The notes below the pieces were generated by a model. That model saw only the letters and a program-made list of their open reading frames with translations. It made no database searches and had not been told where the DNA came from. From an uncultured bacterium (GTDB lineage Bacteria; Bacillota_I; Bacilli_A; RFN20; CAG-826), in contig CASGAB010000006.1 in the NCBI GenBank assembly GCA_949299395.1, positions 1-58,758 of the forward strand: a stretch of DNA of 58,758 bases. Reading direction: 5' to 3'. The translations under genes were made by a program, and so were the position numbers. The first letter of the stretch is position 1. Each line of letters opens with the position of its first letter. This document shows positions 7,924 through 16,971 of this stretch, piece after piece.

Positions 7924-9690
7924 ATGAAAATATTAGCTAGCGAAAAATTAAGTTCTCATAAATACAAAACTCCAGAAGGTTATCTTATATGTACTGATGC
8001 TATTTTAGCTCGTACTGGTAAACAAGATTATATGAGGAGAGAGTTGTTTGGAGACAGCTGTGAAAATCCTGATGAAGTAATTTGGGTTGATCGAAAACCA
8101 GAAGAAGTATTTGACGAATCTACTTTATCCTCTTTTGAAAATAAACCAATTACTGTCGAGCACCCTGATGAAGACGTTAATCCATCTAACTATAAAGAAT
8201 TAGCAGTCGGGTATGTAAGAGATGTTAGAAGAGATAAGTTAGAAGATGGGACTGAAGTTATTAAAGGTAATTTAGTTATTACTGATGAACAAACAATTGA
8301 AGAAATTTTAAATGGTGAACATACTGATTTATCTTGCGGATATGATTGTGAAATATTAGATGAAGATAATCCACAACAAAGACGAATTAGAGGAAATCAT
8401 GTAGCTTTATGTGAAGAAGGGAGAGCAGGAGTGGCTAGAATAATTGATAGCAAAATGAAAGATAAAAAATATTATATTGTTAAAAATGGTAAGTATATGT
8501 TAACATCCGGTAATTTCGCTAATTGGGGTCATAAAAATATTTTATCTTTCTTTACAGTTGAAAGTGCTGAAAAATATGGTCAAAGATTTTTAGGTAGAGG
8601 TGACTGGGAAATTGAAATGAAAGATAGCAAAGTAGAAGATAGTGATGAATGGACTATCAAAAACACTGGTTTGGCTTATGAAGGTTGGAATGGTAGAAAA
8701 CTCATTAAAAAGTTTACTACTAAAAAACAAGCTATTGAGTGGATTCAAAGTAGATTCCCAGAAGACAAGATTGTTGAAGATAGTAAAATGAAAGATAAAC
8801 ATGAATTATTAGAAAATATTGATAGATTAAAAGAAGTTAGCGGAGTAGAAAACTATACTATAAAAGAAGGTAAAAATAAGAATAATGGTCATCGCATTAC
8901 TCAATATGTTTTTAACAGAGCTAATTTAATTGTTTATGATAAGAACGAAGATGAAATTATTGCTTTAATTGAAAATGGTAAAACAAAAATTAATAAACTT
9001 CATGACTCTATAATTGAAGATAGTAAAGTAAATGATAGTTATATTGAAATTAGTAAAGATGAAATTGATGATGAAGATGAATTAGAAAAAGATTGTTCTA
9101 ATTTAAGATTAGAATGTAATGACCAAGGAAAATACTATGGTATTAGAGGTGCTAAAAAAGATATTTGGAAATTGCTTGCTATGTATAATATGAATGAAAA
9201 GAAAAAATATATTGAAGATATCAAAATAAAAGATATGGCTCATTTTGATATGAGTGAAGATGATTGGGATGAAATTACAAATAATGGTGATGATGAGAGT
9301 TGGATTGTAAATCACTATGATATTTCTATTAAAAGAGAACGGGGAAGAGTTAAAGTAGCTGCTACAGGTTCTAGAACAGATTTAGAAAAGTTCTATAAAG
9401 ATTATCATTTAAGAGATTACGGAGTTAAAATTATAGATAGTAAAATTGAAGATGATAATTTACAAAATGATGATTATTCAACAAAAGAAATTAAAGAAGC
9501 TGTTAAGAAGTTATTAAAACAAAAACCATTTTTAAGTTATAAAGAAGCTTTACAAAAAGTAAAAGAAAATATTAAAAATGGTAACTATTTATTAGATAGT
9601 GAAATTGAAGATTCTAAAAAATCATTACATTGGAGTGATACTATTAAAATAATTAAAATTATCAAAGATATTAAAAAGACAAAAAAGTAA
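7924..9690 (+). CDS. DUF2213 prohead protease with multi-module acidic C-terminus
   Basis: This 588-aa protein has an N-terminal DUF2213 domain (about 1-170), a family of HK97-type prohead serine proteases. ITVEHP gives His80 and HTDLSCGY gives Ser137 as the likely catalytic pair. Residues 175-588 are a string of small modules separated by the linker DS(K/E)-(M/V/I)-(K/E/N)-D at about 175, 234, 286, 366, 505 and 558. This looks like a fused scaffold or internal head protein with repeated linkers, perhaps cleavage sites for the protease itself. The same DSK linker appears in the 234-aa protein at 20092. It lies about 9 kb before the rest of the head genes, separated from them by tail-fibre genes, which is unusual. 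Confidence 0.8.
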   Translation: MKILASEKLSSHKYKTPEGYLICTDAILARTGKQDYMRRELFGDSCENPDEVIWVDRKPEEVFDESTLSSFENKPITVEHPDEDVNPSNYKELAVGYVRDVRRDKLEDGTEVIKGNLVITDEQTIEEILNGEHTDLSCGYDCEILDEDNPQQRRIRGNHVALCEEGRAGVARIIDSKMKDKKYYIVKNGKYMLTSGNFANWGHKNILSFFTVESAEKYGQRFLGRGDWEIEMKDSKVEDSDEWTIKNTGLAYEGWNGRKLIKKFTTKKQAIEWIQSRFPEDKIVEDSKMKDKHELLENIDRLKEVSGVENYTIKEGKNKNNGHRITQYVFNRANLIVYDKNEDEIIALIENGKTKINKLHDSIIEDSKVNDSYIEISKDEIDDEDELEKDCSNLRLECNDQGKYYGIRGAKKDIWKLLAMYNMNEKKKYIEDIKIKDMAHFDMSEDDWDEITNNGDDESWIVNHYDISIKRERGRVKVAATGSRTDLEKFYKDYHLRDYGVKIIDSKIEDDNLQNDDYSTKEIKEAVKKLLKQKPFLSYKEALQKVKENIKNGNYLLDSEIEDSKKSLHWSDTIKIIKIIKDIKKTKK

Positions 9691-9700
9691 GGTGATTAAA

Positions 9701-9853
9701 ATGTATTTAGAAGAGCAAGACAACATAAATGAAGCAAATGAAAGTTTTTATACATTTAATGTAGAAGGTTACTTAAATATACCACAAACAACAATTGTCG
9801 ATACTGTAGTTGTTGGTTCTTCTGTAGTAAAAAGTGGAGGACAAAAACAATGA
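9701..9853 (+). CDS. Small protein, unknown (50 aa)
   Basis: The ATG at 9701 has a GTAAGGTG ribosome binding site, and the frame runs 50 codons to TGA at 9851-9853. The acidic N-terminus (MYLEEQDNINEANESFYTF) is followed by a beta-like, Val-rich part (TTIVDTVVVGSSVVKSGG). The stop overlaps the next start in ATGA, so it is coupled to the membrane/coiled-coil gene. Function is unknown; size and position fit a small tail-fibre or lysis accessory protein. Confidence 0.6.
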   Translation: MYLEEQDNINEANESFYTFNVEGYLNIPQTTIVDTVVVGSSVVKSGGQKQ

Positions 9854-10152
9854 ATGAAAATGAAGTTATGTGGGTTGTGGTAGCAGCATTAGTTGTATTA
9901 GTAGGGTTATTTATTAGTCTTGCTACTCCTTTGATTAAACTTAACAAAACTATTCAAAAGCTTAATGATTCTATTGATAGACTCAATACCGATACTAAAG
10001 TCATTAATGAAACAGTTAATAGATTAGATGATAAATTAACTACTCATGATAAGTGGCTTTTAATGGACAAGAAAAGATTGGATAATCATGAAGAAAGATT
10101 ATGTAAGTTAGATAACAATATTGGAATTAAGGATAAGGAGCATAGATTATGA
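9850..10152 (+). CDS. Membrane-anchored coiled-coil protein (holin-accessory-like)
   Basis: The 100-aa protein has one N-terminal transmembrane segment (VMWVVVAALVVLVGLFISLA, about residues 6-25). A long coiled coil follows (KLNKTIQKLNDSIDRLNTDT and on to about residue 85). The layout resembles XhlA-like or other lysis accessory proteins turned round (membrane anchor first), but no family was recognised. It is coupled to both neighbours by ATGA overlaps. A role at the membrane in lysis or superinfection exclusion is possible; neither is shown. Confidence 0.55.
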   Translation: MNENEVMWVVVAALVVLVGLFISLATPLIKLNKTIQKLNDSIDRLNTDTKVINETVNRLDDKLTTHDKWLLMDKKRLDNHEERLCKLDNNIGIKDKEHRL

Positions 10153-10298
10153 TCGAATATGAAAAAACTATTTGGGTTGATGGTGAAACTAAACTAAATG
10201 CTGAAAATTTTAATAAATTAGAAAACATAATCTCAACTCTTGTTGATAAAGTTAATGAGTTAGAAACACAGATTAACTCATTAAAAGGAGAACAATAA
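10149..10298 (+). CDS. Small coiled-coil protein, unknown (49 aa)
   Basis: The ATG at 10149 overlaps the preceding TGA, and an AAGGAG site is present. The product begins IEYEKTIWVDGETKLNAENF and ends in a heptad-like coiled coil (LENIISTLVDKVNELETQIN). The pattern W-x-DGxTKLNAENFNKLE is common at the N-termini of phage tail and neck-fibre proteins, so this may be a trimerising base for the fibre gene that follows. Confidence 0.6.
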   Translation: MIEYEKTIWVDGETKLNAENFNKLENIISTLVDKVNELETQINSLKGEQ

Positions 10299-10337
10299 TT
10301 GGTTAATAAACTTATAAAAAAGGAGGAATTATAGAAT

Positions 10338-11513
10338 ATGCCTGTAAAAAATAAAGCTAGACCTACACAATCTGGATTTGAAGGAGAGATTGTGGGTCTA
10401 AATGATAATGAAAGAAAAATTATCAAAGAAGAAATAGAAGATACTGATTTAGAAGGTTATGTTCAAGTAGATAAAGCAAATACTTTTACTGAAACACAAA
10501 CTTTTGATGCTACACTTGGTATTAATATTGGCAGTGTTCATCTTACTGAGGCTGGTTTAACCGAGTTAGAAACACAAGCGGAAAAAATACCTACTATTGA
10601 AAGTAAAGCAAATAATGCTATCCCTTCTTCAGAAAAAGGTGCAAATAATGGTGTAGCAGAGTTAGATGCTACTGGTAAAGTTCCATCATCTCAACTTCCT
10701 TCTTATGTTGATGATGTTATTGAAGTCGCTAATTATGAAGCTCTTCCTAATCCAGGAGAAAGTAGTAAGATTTATATTACATTAGATGACAATTTAGAGT
10801 ATAGACGGAGTGGTTCTACTTATGTTCAAATTTCAAAATCATTAGCATTAGGTGAAACTGCTTCTACTGCTTATGCTGGAAATAAAGGTAAGAAAAATGC
10901 AGATGATATTGCTACTCTAACAACAAACGTTAATGGTAAGTATGTAAAACCTTCAACTGGTATACCTAAAACAGATTTAGCAAATGATGTTCAAACAACA
11001 CTAAATAGTGTTGCTAATAAAGCAGATACATCTTATGTTGATACTGAAATTCAAAATATTGAATTAACTCCTGGTCCACAAGGTCCTGAAGGTCCACAAG
11101 GTCCTGAAGGTCCACAAGGTCCTGAAGGTCCACAAGGACCAGCAGGAGCAGATGGTGCAAAAGGTGAAGATGGAACAGGTATTACAACAGTCAATGTTGT
11201 TTATCAAGTCGGTGATAGTGGAACAACTGAACCTACAGATAATGATGGATGGACTGTTGAAATACCACAAACAAATCCTGGTCAATATTTATGGACTAGA
11301 ATTACGTTAGTTCTTTCAACAGGTGGTGCTAAAACATTCTATTGTGTAAGTAGAAATGGTAATAATGGAACAAATGGAACGAATGGTCAAGATGGTGCTC
11401 AAGGTCCACGAGGAGAACCAGGTTATCCAACTTTACCAGAAGATTCTTCTACAAAAACATATATATTAAAAGCAGTTAATGGAACATTAACATGGGTTGA
11501 AGAAACCGCATAG
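10338..11513 (+). CDS. Tail fibre with collagen-like repeats
   Basis: The 391-aa protein has typical fibre segments: [20 protein letters not shown] near 38-57, [20 protein letters not shown] near 110-130, and a triple-helix-forming collagen stretch of GPQGPE units at about 246-275 (18-bp DNA repeats). A second Gly-x-y part ([20 protein letters not shown]) lies near 336-356. Such trimeric fibres project receptor-binding tips. The downstream LRR and lectin-like genes probably supply or attach to those tips. A strong AAGGAGG site precedes the start. Confidence 0.85.
   Translation: MPVKNKARPTQSGFEGEIVGLNDNERKIIKEEIEDTDLEGYVQVDKANTFTETQTFDATLGINIGSVHLTEAGLTELETQAEKIPTIESKANNAIPSSEKGANNGVAELDATGKVPSSQLPSYVDDVIEVANYEALPNPGESSKIYITLDDNLEYRRSGSTYVQISKSLALGETASTAYAGNKGKKNADDIATLTTNVNGKYVKPSTGIPKTDLANDVQTTLNSVANKADTSYVDTEIQNIELTPGPQGPEGPQGPEGPQGPEGPQGPAGADGAKGEDGTGITTVNVVYQVGDSGTTEPTDNDGWTVEIPQTNPGQYLWTRITLVLSTGGAKTFYCVSRNGNNGTNGTNGQDGAQGPRGEPGYPTLPEDSSTKTYILKAVNGTLTWVEETA
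11072..11143 (+). repeat. Collagen-coding 18-bp tandem repeats
   Basis: GGTCCACAAGGTCCTGAA is repeated three times without change, followed by a diverging unit. It codes for GPQGPE. Exact repeats suggest recent expansion by slippage or recombination, a likely source of length variation in the fibre. Confidence 0.9.
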
Positions 11514-11527
11514 GAGGACTTTAAAGT

Positions 11528-12466
11528 ATGAGTGTAGAGTATAATAAAGGAAGTATTACATTAACTGGACCAGATGGACCAAAAACATACGAAAGTGTAA
11601 AAGCAGATTATGGAGAAAGCAAATTACCTGATTATACTGGTGCTACAGTTGTTGTTCCTTCTACAGTAGAACAAGTTTTAGAAACAGCAAATACTACTCT
11701 TACTACAGATATAGTTGTTAGTGCAGTAACTGCAGATATTGACAGCAATATTAAAGCTGAAAATATTAAAAAAGATGTTGAAATATTAGGTGTTAAAGGC
11801 ACATTAGAAAGTAGCGGTGGTTCATTAAAAACATTGTTAGATGCTACACGATCGACATATAACTTATTTTTTGGCTATGGTAGTAGTAATATAGACGGAT
11901 TAATATCATATAATGATACTTCCAACGTTACTAATATGAGACAGATGTTTTATAATTGTAGTAGTTTAACAACAATACCACAATTAGATACTTCTAACGT
12001 TACTAATATGAGTCAGATGTTTTATAATTGTAGTAGTTTAACAACAATACCACAATTAGATACTTCTAACGTTACTAATATGGTTAGTATGTTTTCTGGT
12101 TGTCGACGTTTAACATCTATTCCTCAATTAGATACTTCTAACGTTACTAATATGAATAGCATATTTGTTAATTGCTTCTATTTAACATCTATTCCTCAAT
12201 TAGATACTTCTAACGTTACTAATATGTATCAGATGTTTCATAGTTGTAGTAGGTTAACTGAGATTAAAATGATAAACATAGGTGCAGATTTAGATATTAG
12301 CCATTGCACTAAAATGGAAAGAGAAGCATTACTTGAAGTTTTAGGTAATTTAAAAGATTTAACAGGTTCATCAAGTAAAACTCTTACATTACGTTCAACT
12401 TTACTAGCAAAACTTACTGATGAAGATAAATTAATTGCAACTAACAAAAATTGGGTATTAGAATAA
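11528..12466 (+). CDS. BspA-type leucine-rich repeat (DUF285) tail adhesin
   Basis: The 312-aa protein has an N-terminal beta part (to about 100) followed by five 24-residue repeats of the pattern LDTSNVTNM-x-x-MF-x-x-C-x-x-LT-x-IPQ (about 130-250) and a C-terminal cap (about 255-312). These are the DUF285/BspA-like repeats best known from surface proteins of mycoplasmas and other low-GC bacteria. In a phage tail-fibre cluster they probably bind a host surface protein or polymer. The N-terminus (GSITLTGPDGPKTYESVKAD) resembles fibre-attachment segments. Two adjacent repeats are almost identical in DNA, showing recent duplication. Confidence 0.8.
   Translation: MSVEYNKGSITLTGPDGPKTYESVKADYGESKLPDYTGATVVVPSTVEQVLETANTTLTTDIVVSAVTADIDSNIKAENIKKDVEILGVKGTLESSGGSLKTLLDATRSTYNLFFGYGSSNIDGLISYNDTSNVTNMRQMFYNCSSLTTIPQLDTSNVTNMSQMFYNCSSLTTIPQLDTSNVTNMVSMFSGCRRLTSIPQLDTSNVTNMNSIFVNCFYLTSIPQLDTSNVTNMYQMFHSCSRLTEIKMINIGADLDISHCTKMEREALLEVLGNLKDLTGSSSKTLTLRSTLLAKLTDEDKLIATNKNWVLE
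11915..12274 (+). repeat. Five 72-bp tandem repeats in the LRR adhesin
   Basis: The phrase GATACTTCTAACGTTACT (or one base different) begins units at 11915, 11987, 12059, 12131 and 12203, exactly 72 bp apart. The second and third units are almost identical over their full length. The unit encodes one 24-aa LRR turn. Confidence 0.9.
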
Positions 12467-12483
12467 TAAGGAGGTATTAAAAT

Positions 12484-13293
12484 ATGGGTAAAATTACATC
12501 AATTACATCTAAAAAAGATTTGAAGGTATTACAAAGAACAATGAATAAAAAAGATGCTGATGACAAATATTTTTTAGATACTAATCGTCCAACAGAATCA
12601 TTTAATAGATTATATTCTAGTGAAACAGGACTAATAAAAGATATTACATCTTTATCTTGGCCAGAAATTATAGAAGGTGCTAATAAAAATTTAATTCAAG
12701 AAAGTTGTGTAGGACAAGAAAAAACAATAATGATAGGGGATACTTCTTATGATGTTGTTTTAATCGGAGTAAACCATGATGATAAAGTTTCAGGTGGGAA
12801 AGTTAATACAACTTGGCAATTAAAAAACTTATATAATACTACATATCCTATGAACTCAAGTATTACTAATAGTGGTGGATATGGTGCAACTGAAATGCAT
12901 AAAACAACTCTAGCTAGTATTTTCAACCAAATTCAAGAAGACGTTAGAAATGCAATTAAACCAGTTATTAAAAAAGCAAGTAGAGACAGTGGATCACCTA
13001 CTATAGTAGAAACTAATTGTAATTTATTCCTATTAAGTGAGATAGAGATACTTGGTTCAATCGAGTACTCTGCAAGCGGAGAAGGCACTCAATATACTTA
13101 TTGGCAACAACACAATAACAATAATGATAGAAGCAAAAGATTTCAAAATAATCCTACTCATTATCAGTTTTGGCGGGAACGTTCTCCTTTTGGTTCGAGT
13201 TCTCTCAGTTTCTGTGTTGTCTCCAACTCTGGTGTTGCGAGTGTCACCAATGCCAATGATTCGGATGGTGTTTCTTTCGCATTCTGCATTTAA
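12484..13293 (+). CDS. DUF6273/C-type-lectin-like tail protein with possible DGR-type variable end
   Basis: The 269-aa protein starts with a fibre-attachment segment. A DUF6273-like domain (about 55-269) follows, ending in W-R-E-R-SP, SFCVV and GVSFAFCI. This tail is the hallmark of lectin-fold proteins that are common targets of diversity-generating retroelements (DGRs). The last 120 bases (13171-13290) have 57 G/C (47.5%) and only 16 A, very unlike the AT-rich neighbours. Codon use shifts to TCC, CTC, GCG and GTC. This fits a transferred or retro-mutagenised variable region, but no reverse transcriptase or template repeat is seen in the whole genome. The likely role is receptor binding. Confidence 0.7.
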   Translation: MGKITSITSKKDLKVLQRTMNKKDADDKYFLDTNRPTESFNRLYSSETGLIKDITSLSWPEIIEGANKNLIQESCVGQEKTIMIGDTSYDVVLIGVNHDDKVSGGKVNTTWQLKNLYNTTYPMNSSITNSGGYGATEMHKTTLASIFNQIQEDVRNAIKPVIKKASRDSGSPTIVETNCNLFLLSEIEILGSIEYSASGEGTQYTYWQQHNNNNDRSKRFQNNPTHYQFWRERSPFGSSSLSFCVVSNSGVASVTNANDSDGVSFAFCI

Positions 13294-13307
13294 AGGAGGT
13301 AAAAACA

Positions 13308-13511
13308 ATGGGTTGTGACATGAATGAATTTTTACCTAACGGAGATTTTTACAAAAGAAATGTTCGTTCAAATATTTTTATTTTAAACGAGCTTTATAAG
13401 CTAAATTTAAAAGTAGATAACATTACAGCAATTGATGAAAGTGTTCTTGTTAAAATCCAAGAATTAGATAAAAGAGTGACATTTGTTGATTATACAATTG
13501 ATGTTAAATAA
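13308..13511 (+). CDS. Small tail-fibre-associated protein, unknown (67 aa)
   Basis: The ATG at 13308 has an AAAGGAGG site eight bases upstream. The product (beginning MGCDMNEFLPNGDFYKRNVR) is soluble and mixed alpha/beta, with no recognised domain. It sits between the lectin-like gene and the next fibre gene. A place next to a variable-region gene recalls Avd accessory genes of DGRs, but the sequence shows no support for that. A small fibre chaperone or connector is as likely. Confidence 0.65.
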   Translation: MGCDMNEFLPNGDFYKRNVRSNIFILNELYKLNLKVDNITAIDESVLVKIQELDKRVTFVDYTIDVK

Positions 13512-13522
13512 AGGAGGCAGAC

Positions 13523-14644
13523 ATGGCACAAGTTTTAACAAAATATTTAAAATTTGATGGAGAAATACCTGTTTTAGTAGATTATGCAAGGTATGATGGT
13601 TCAGGATTAGAAATTTCATCTACTTACTTAAAAAAGATTGAATATACTCCTTATACATTACCAATTGCTACAAATGCTGTTCTTGGTGGTATTAAAATTG
13701 GAGCTGGATTAGCTATTTCAGAAGATGGGACTGTTTCTGTTCAAGCAGGAGGTGTTGCAGATGCAGTTAATTGGTCAGATGTTATTGGAAGACCATTTAA
13801 TTCAGTTAAAGAGGAAGATTTTACTATTATAGGAGATAGTGATTCTAATAAAGTATTAGCAATTAATCCAGATAATTGGGTTTCTACTTTAACTTTTGCA
13901 GAAGCTGCAAGTGTCATACAAAGTGCATTAGAGGATAAACAAGATAAATTAATTGCTGGTGAAAACATAACAATTGTTGATAATGTTATTAGTGCAACTG
14001 GTGATGTTGGTTCAAATGTAGTTGCAAATCCTGTTGCAAGTGCAACACAAAAATTAACTAAACTACAAGTTGGCGACACTATTTATAATGTAGCAAGTGA
14101 TGCACAAGAATACGAACTTCCTATTGCTAGTGCAACACAACTAGGTGGTATTAAAATAGGCAATAATTTAAGTATAGATGATGATGGTGTATTAAGTGCA
14201 AGTAGTGGTGACTATGCTAATTTAACAAACGCACCAGTAGAAAAAGAGTTTGCTCAACAAATCTATGATTTTTTTGCAGAAGTAGTAGAAGAAATGTCCG
14301 CAAACGAAGTAAGTGTCATATCTAAAACTTCCACGCTTTATGAAGGAACTACAAAGCCAGAAATATATGACCTACTTGGCAAAGCACCATGCATTATTAT
14401 TGTACTTGGTAAATTTGTGTATTTTGTATTAGTAAATACTGCTCATGGGATTGATGACTTCAGTGAGGATTATATTTATTCATGCACTACTATTTCAGAT
14501 AGTTTATTATATAGTATAAGTTTAACGTATACTCAGGCGAGCGACCCAGACTCATATAGATTAGACGCAACTATAACTTTAATGTCGATTGCACCAACGA
14601 ATTACGCTACTGATAAAAATATTGATGATTTATTTACTAATTAG
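13523..14644 (+). CDS. Tail fibre protein
   Basis: The 373-aa protein carries two copies of the fibre motif (LGGIKIGAGLAISEDGTVSV near 53-72 and LGGIKIGNNLSIDDDGVLSA near 209-228) and other typical fibre phrases (ALEDKQDKLIAGENITIVDN). The C-terminal 130 residues form an unrecognised domain rich in Tyr, Ser and Ile, probably a receptor-contact tip. An AAGGAGG site is present. It belongs to the run of fibre genes 10338-16690, each with its own strong ribosome binding site. Confidence 0.75.
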   Translation: MAQVLTKYLKFDGEIPVLVDYARYDGSGLEISSTYLKKIEYTPYTLPIATNAVLGGIKIGAGLAISEDGTVSVQAGGVADAVNWSDVIGRPFNSVKEEDFTIIGDSDSNKVLAINPDNWVSTLTFAEAASVIQSALEDKQDKLIAGENITIVDNVISATGDVGSNVVANPVASATQKLTKLQVGDTIYNVASDAQEYELPIASATQLGGIKIGNNLSIDDDGVLSASSGDYANLTNAPVEKEFAQQIYDFFAEVVEEMSANEVSVISKTSTLYEGTTKPEIYDLLGKAPCIIIVLGKFVYFVLVNTAHGIDDFSEDYIYSCTTISDSLLYSISLTYTQASDPDSYRLDATITLMSIAPTNYATDKNIDDLFTN

Positions 14645-14653
14645 GAGATATAT

Positions 14654-16690
14654 ATGGCAACAATAACATTAAAATTAGAAAATATAAGTGTAGATGGTGT
14701 TCAAGTAAAATTAAGTGATGGTAGTAAAATTACTTTAACTTCAAATGACAATTTAGAATATAGTGGAGAATTTGAAAATTCAACTCCTAATTTAAATTTA
14801 AAAGAAATAATTTTAGGAAACATCAATGGTTTAGATACAAACGATGACAGATTTTTTATGTCTGTTAATGACGATTTTTTTAGTCCTCATATTGAACAAA
14901 TTAAACCAGATGAAAATATCGGATATATCGGATATGTTTATAGATTTTATTTTTATAGCAACATTCCGTTAAATTCTGATACTACTAATATTACTTTAAA
15001 ATACAATCCTATTGTTGATTGTTATTGGAATGGGCAACTTGGTGGCTTTGATAGTTTAATAGGTAAATATGTATTTTTTATTCACAAAAATAGCACTATA
15101 AATAATATAGCCGAATATGTTTTTACAATAAAAAATATTGATACAATTGAGAGAAAATTATCGTACATTAAGAATTCTCAAAAAGTTAAAGAATGGACAA
15201 TTAAACCACAAGAAGAAATTACATTTAGATTTGATTTTACAGCAGGTTATTTAAATCAAAGTTATTTTGTAGATAACACAAATGATGATGTAGGTATTTT
15301 TGGAGGCTGGGAAGATACTTATGGTTTTAAGGAGTTTACTTCTAGTAATGCTGATACTTTTAAAGTGACTTATAATTATGACCCTTCTTCAAAAAAAATT
15401 ACGATTACTGATATTAATAATATTAATAGTATGTATGGTTATTCTATATATGGAAATAATGGTTATAGTGCTGAGGTTGATACTGATAATGGAAATATTA
15501 TCAATGATAACTCTGATACACTTTCTATTGTTGCAATTGATTATGATTATACATATTACTATAAAAATATTTATATTGGTGATGGTAATGAAATATTTAA
15601 GAAATTTATTAATATAAATTTTGCTAATTTTAGATTTGATAAGGTTTCAATAAAAATTAGTAATAATAGTGATGTAAAAACAATAGTTTTAAATACAAGT
15701 GATGACATTAATTTTGTTGGAAGTTTTGATACACTTGAGAATGAAACTTGGTATTTACAAGAAATTAGTTTTGAAACTGAAAAAATACTTGACATTTCAG
15801 CATCGTTGTATTCAATTAGTGGTTTAACTATTAATTCTGTAGGAGGAGGCAATGGAACTTACACAATTGGAGTTGAGGATTATGAATTAAGCAATGATAA
15901 TAATTTTAATTTTAATTATACAGGTGAAGTATCTTTATCAAATAAAACAATTTCATTACCTAATTTACAAAGATTTTTACAAAATTGTGATGATAGATAT
16001 GGTCCAGTTGTTGATTATTCAAACGAAATTAACATACCTACAACGCCAAACACTTCTTTAATGGGTATTATTACTAATGATGCATATAAAAATGCAAAAG
16101 CAATAAAGGTTAGAAGTGCTGCATTATATTTAGCATTTGATACTACATTAAATTTAATAGAAAAAGGTGATATTTCAGGAATGGGGTATTATATTTTCGG
16201 TAGTACTACTTTTAATAATTTTTTAAATACTCTTGCTAATTCTGAGGGTCTGAATAACATTTCTTTATATGGAATTTATGTTTTAATTACTGCAACAGAG
16301 GAAGCGACTTATTATATAGCTTCTTTATATACTTATAATCTTCCTTGCTATGCAAGTTCTGATATGCCAGCAAATAGTTATACTTTGCCTGTTGTTTTAA
16401 ATAAAGATATTTATACTGATGACACTTCAATGTATGCATTAATACCAGAACCATCAACTTTACAATATGATTTTAATGATAGTATAGCACAAAATACAAG
16501 TGCTAAAATAGTTTTAGATTCACTTGGCAATCCGTTCTTAATTAGGTCAATAACACCTAGTATAGATGGTATAGACGTTAGTTTTCCATTTATAGATAGT
16601 GCAACACAAAAAATAGCATTTTATATTAAGAACAATACGCAAGATTCAGTAAGCAATTTCACGCTTACTATTACATATTTTCAAAAATAA
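14654..16690 (+). CDS. Large beta-rich virion protein, probable fibre/adhesin
   Basis: The 678-aa protein is rich in Asn, Asp, Tyr, Ile and Thr and almost wholly beta in character. Similar strands recur: VDGVQVKLSDGSKITLTSND near 15-34 and FDKVSIKISNNSDVKTIVLN near 330-349, each followed by an EFENSTPNLNLKEI- or FDTLENETWYLQEI-type segment. This points to at least two repeats of one domain. No enzyme motif was found. It closes the fibre cluster and probably forms a distal adhesin. GGAG lies eight bases before the start. Confidence 0.6.
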   Translation: MATITLKLENISVDGVQVKLSDGSKITLTSNDNLEYSGEFENSTPNLNLKEIILGNINGLDTNDDRFFMSVNDDFFSPHIEQIKPDENIGYIGYVYRFYFYSNIPLNSDTTNITLKYNPIVDCYWNGQLGGFDSLIGKYVFFIHKNSTINNIAEYVFTIKNIDTIERKLSYIKNSQKVKEWTIKPQEEITFRFDFTAGYLNQSYFVDNTNDDVGIFGGWEDTYGFKEFTSSNADTFKVTYNYDPSSKKITITDINNINSMYGYSIYGNNGYSAEVDTDNGNIINDNSDTLSIVAIDYDYTYYYKNIYIGDGNEIFKKFININFANFRFDKVSIKISNNSDVKTIVLNTSDDINFVGSFDTLENETWYLQEISFETEKILDISASLYSISGLTINSVGGGNGTYTIGVEDYELSNDNNFNFNYTGEVSLSNKTISLPNLQRFLQNCDDRYGPVVDYSNEINIPTTPNTSLMGIITNDAYKNAKAIKVRSAALYLAFDTTLNLIEKGDISGMGYYIFGSTTFNNFLNTLANSEGLNNISLYGIYVLITATEEATYYIASLYTYNLPCYASSDMPANSYTLPVVLNKDIYTDDTSMYALIPEPSTLQYDFNDSIAQNTSAKIVLDSLGNPFLIRSITPSIDGIDVSFPFIDSATQKIAFYIKNNTQDSVSNFTLTITYFQK

Positions 16691-16707
16691 GAAAGGAGCA
16701 AAATTTT

Positions 16708-16950
16708 ATGGAAGATTTAACAATATGTGATAAAAGAGCATTGGCAATTTGTAAAAAAGCAGCCGAGCAAAATTGGACCAGGAAAAGAGTAATGATTTAT
16801 GCAAAATGGGCTTTTCCGATTATACAAAATAATTTAAAAGCTGATGAAAAAACAATAGATGAATTAATGAATGTTTTAGAGAATTATAAGAAAACACATG
16901 ATGAAGATTATGTTGTAAAAGAATGGAGAAGAATAAGAGATGGCAGATAA
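16708..16950 (+). CDS. Small helical protein before holin, unknown
   Basis: The 80-aa protein is basic and Trp-rich (EQNWTRKRVMIYAKWAFPII, about 21-40), with an AAAGGAG site. It is predicted helical, has no signal peptide or clear membrane segment, and lies directly before the holin gene. It could be an antiholin-like or lysis regulator, but this is only from position. Confidence 0.6.
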   Translation: MEDLTICDKRALAICKKAAEQNWTRKRVMIYAKWAFPIIQNNLKADEKTIDELMNVLENYKKTHDEDYVVKEWRRIRDGR

Positions 16951-16971
16951 AAATATTTAAGGAGGTAAAAA

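Noticed and set aside
11064-11285. Antisense frame over the collagen repeats
   Set aside because: It mirrors the repeat coding sequence, has no ribosome binding site and runs against the operon.
11915-12274. Regular 72-bp repeats as a possible CRISPR array
   Set aside because: The repeats are in frame, encode leucine-rich repeat turns and have no unique spacers.
13052-13318. An 88-codon plus-strand frame overlapping the end of the lectin-like gene, and an 83-codon frame on the other strand
   Set aside because: Both arise because the GC-rich, A-poor segment has few stop codons in any frame. The lectin-like frame has the family signature and the ribosome binding site.
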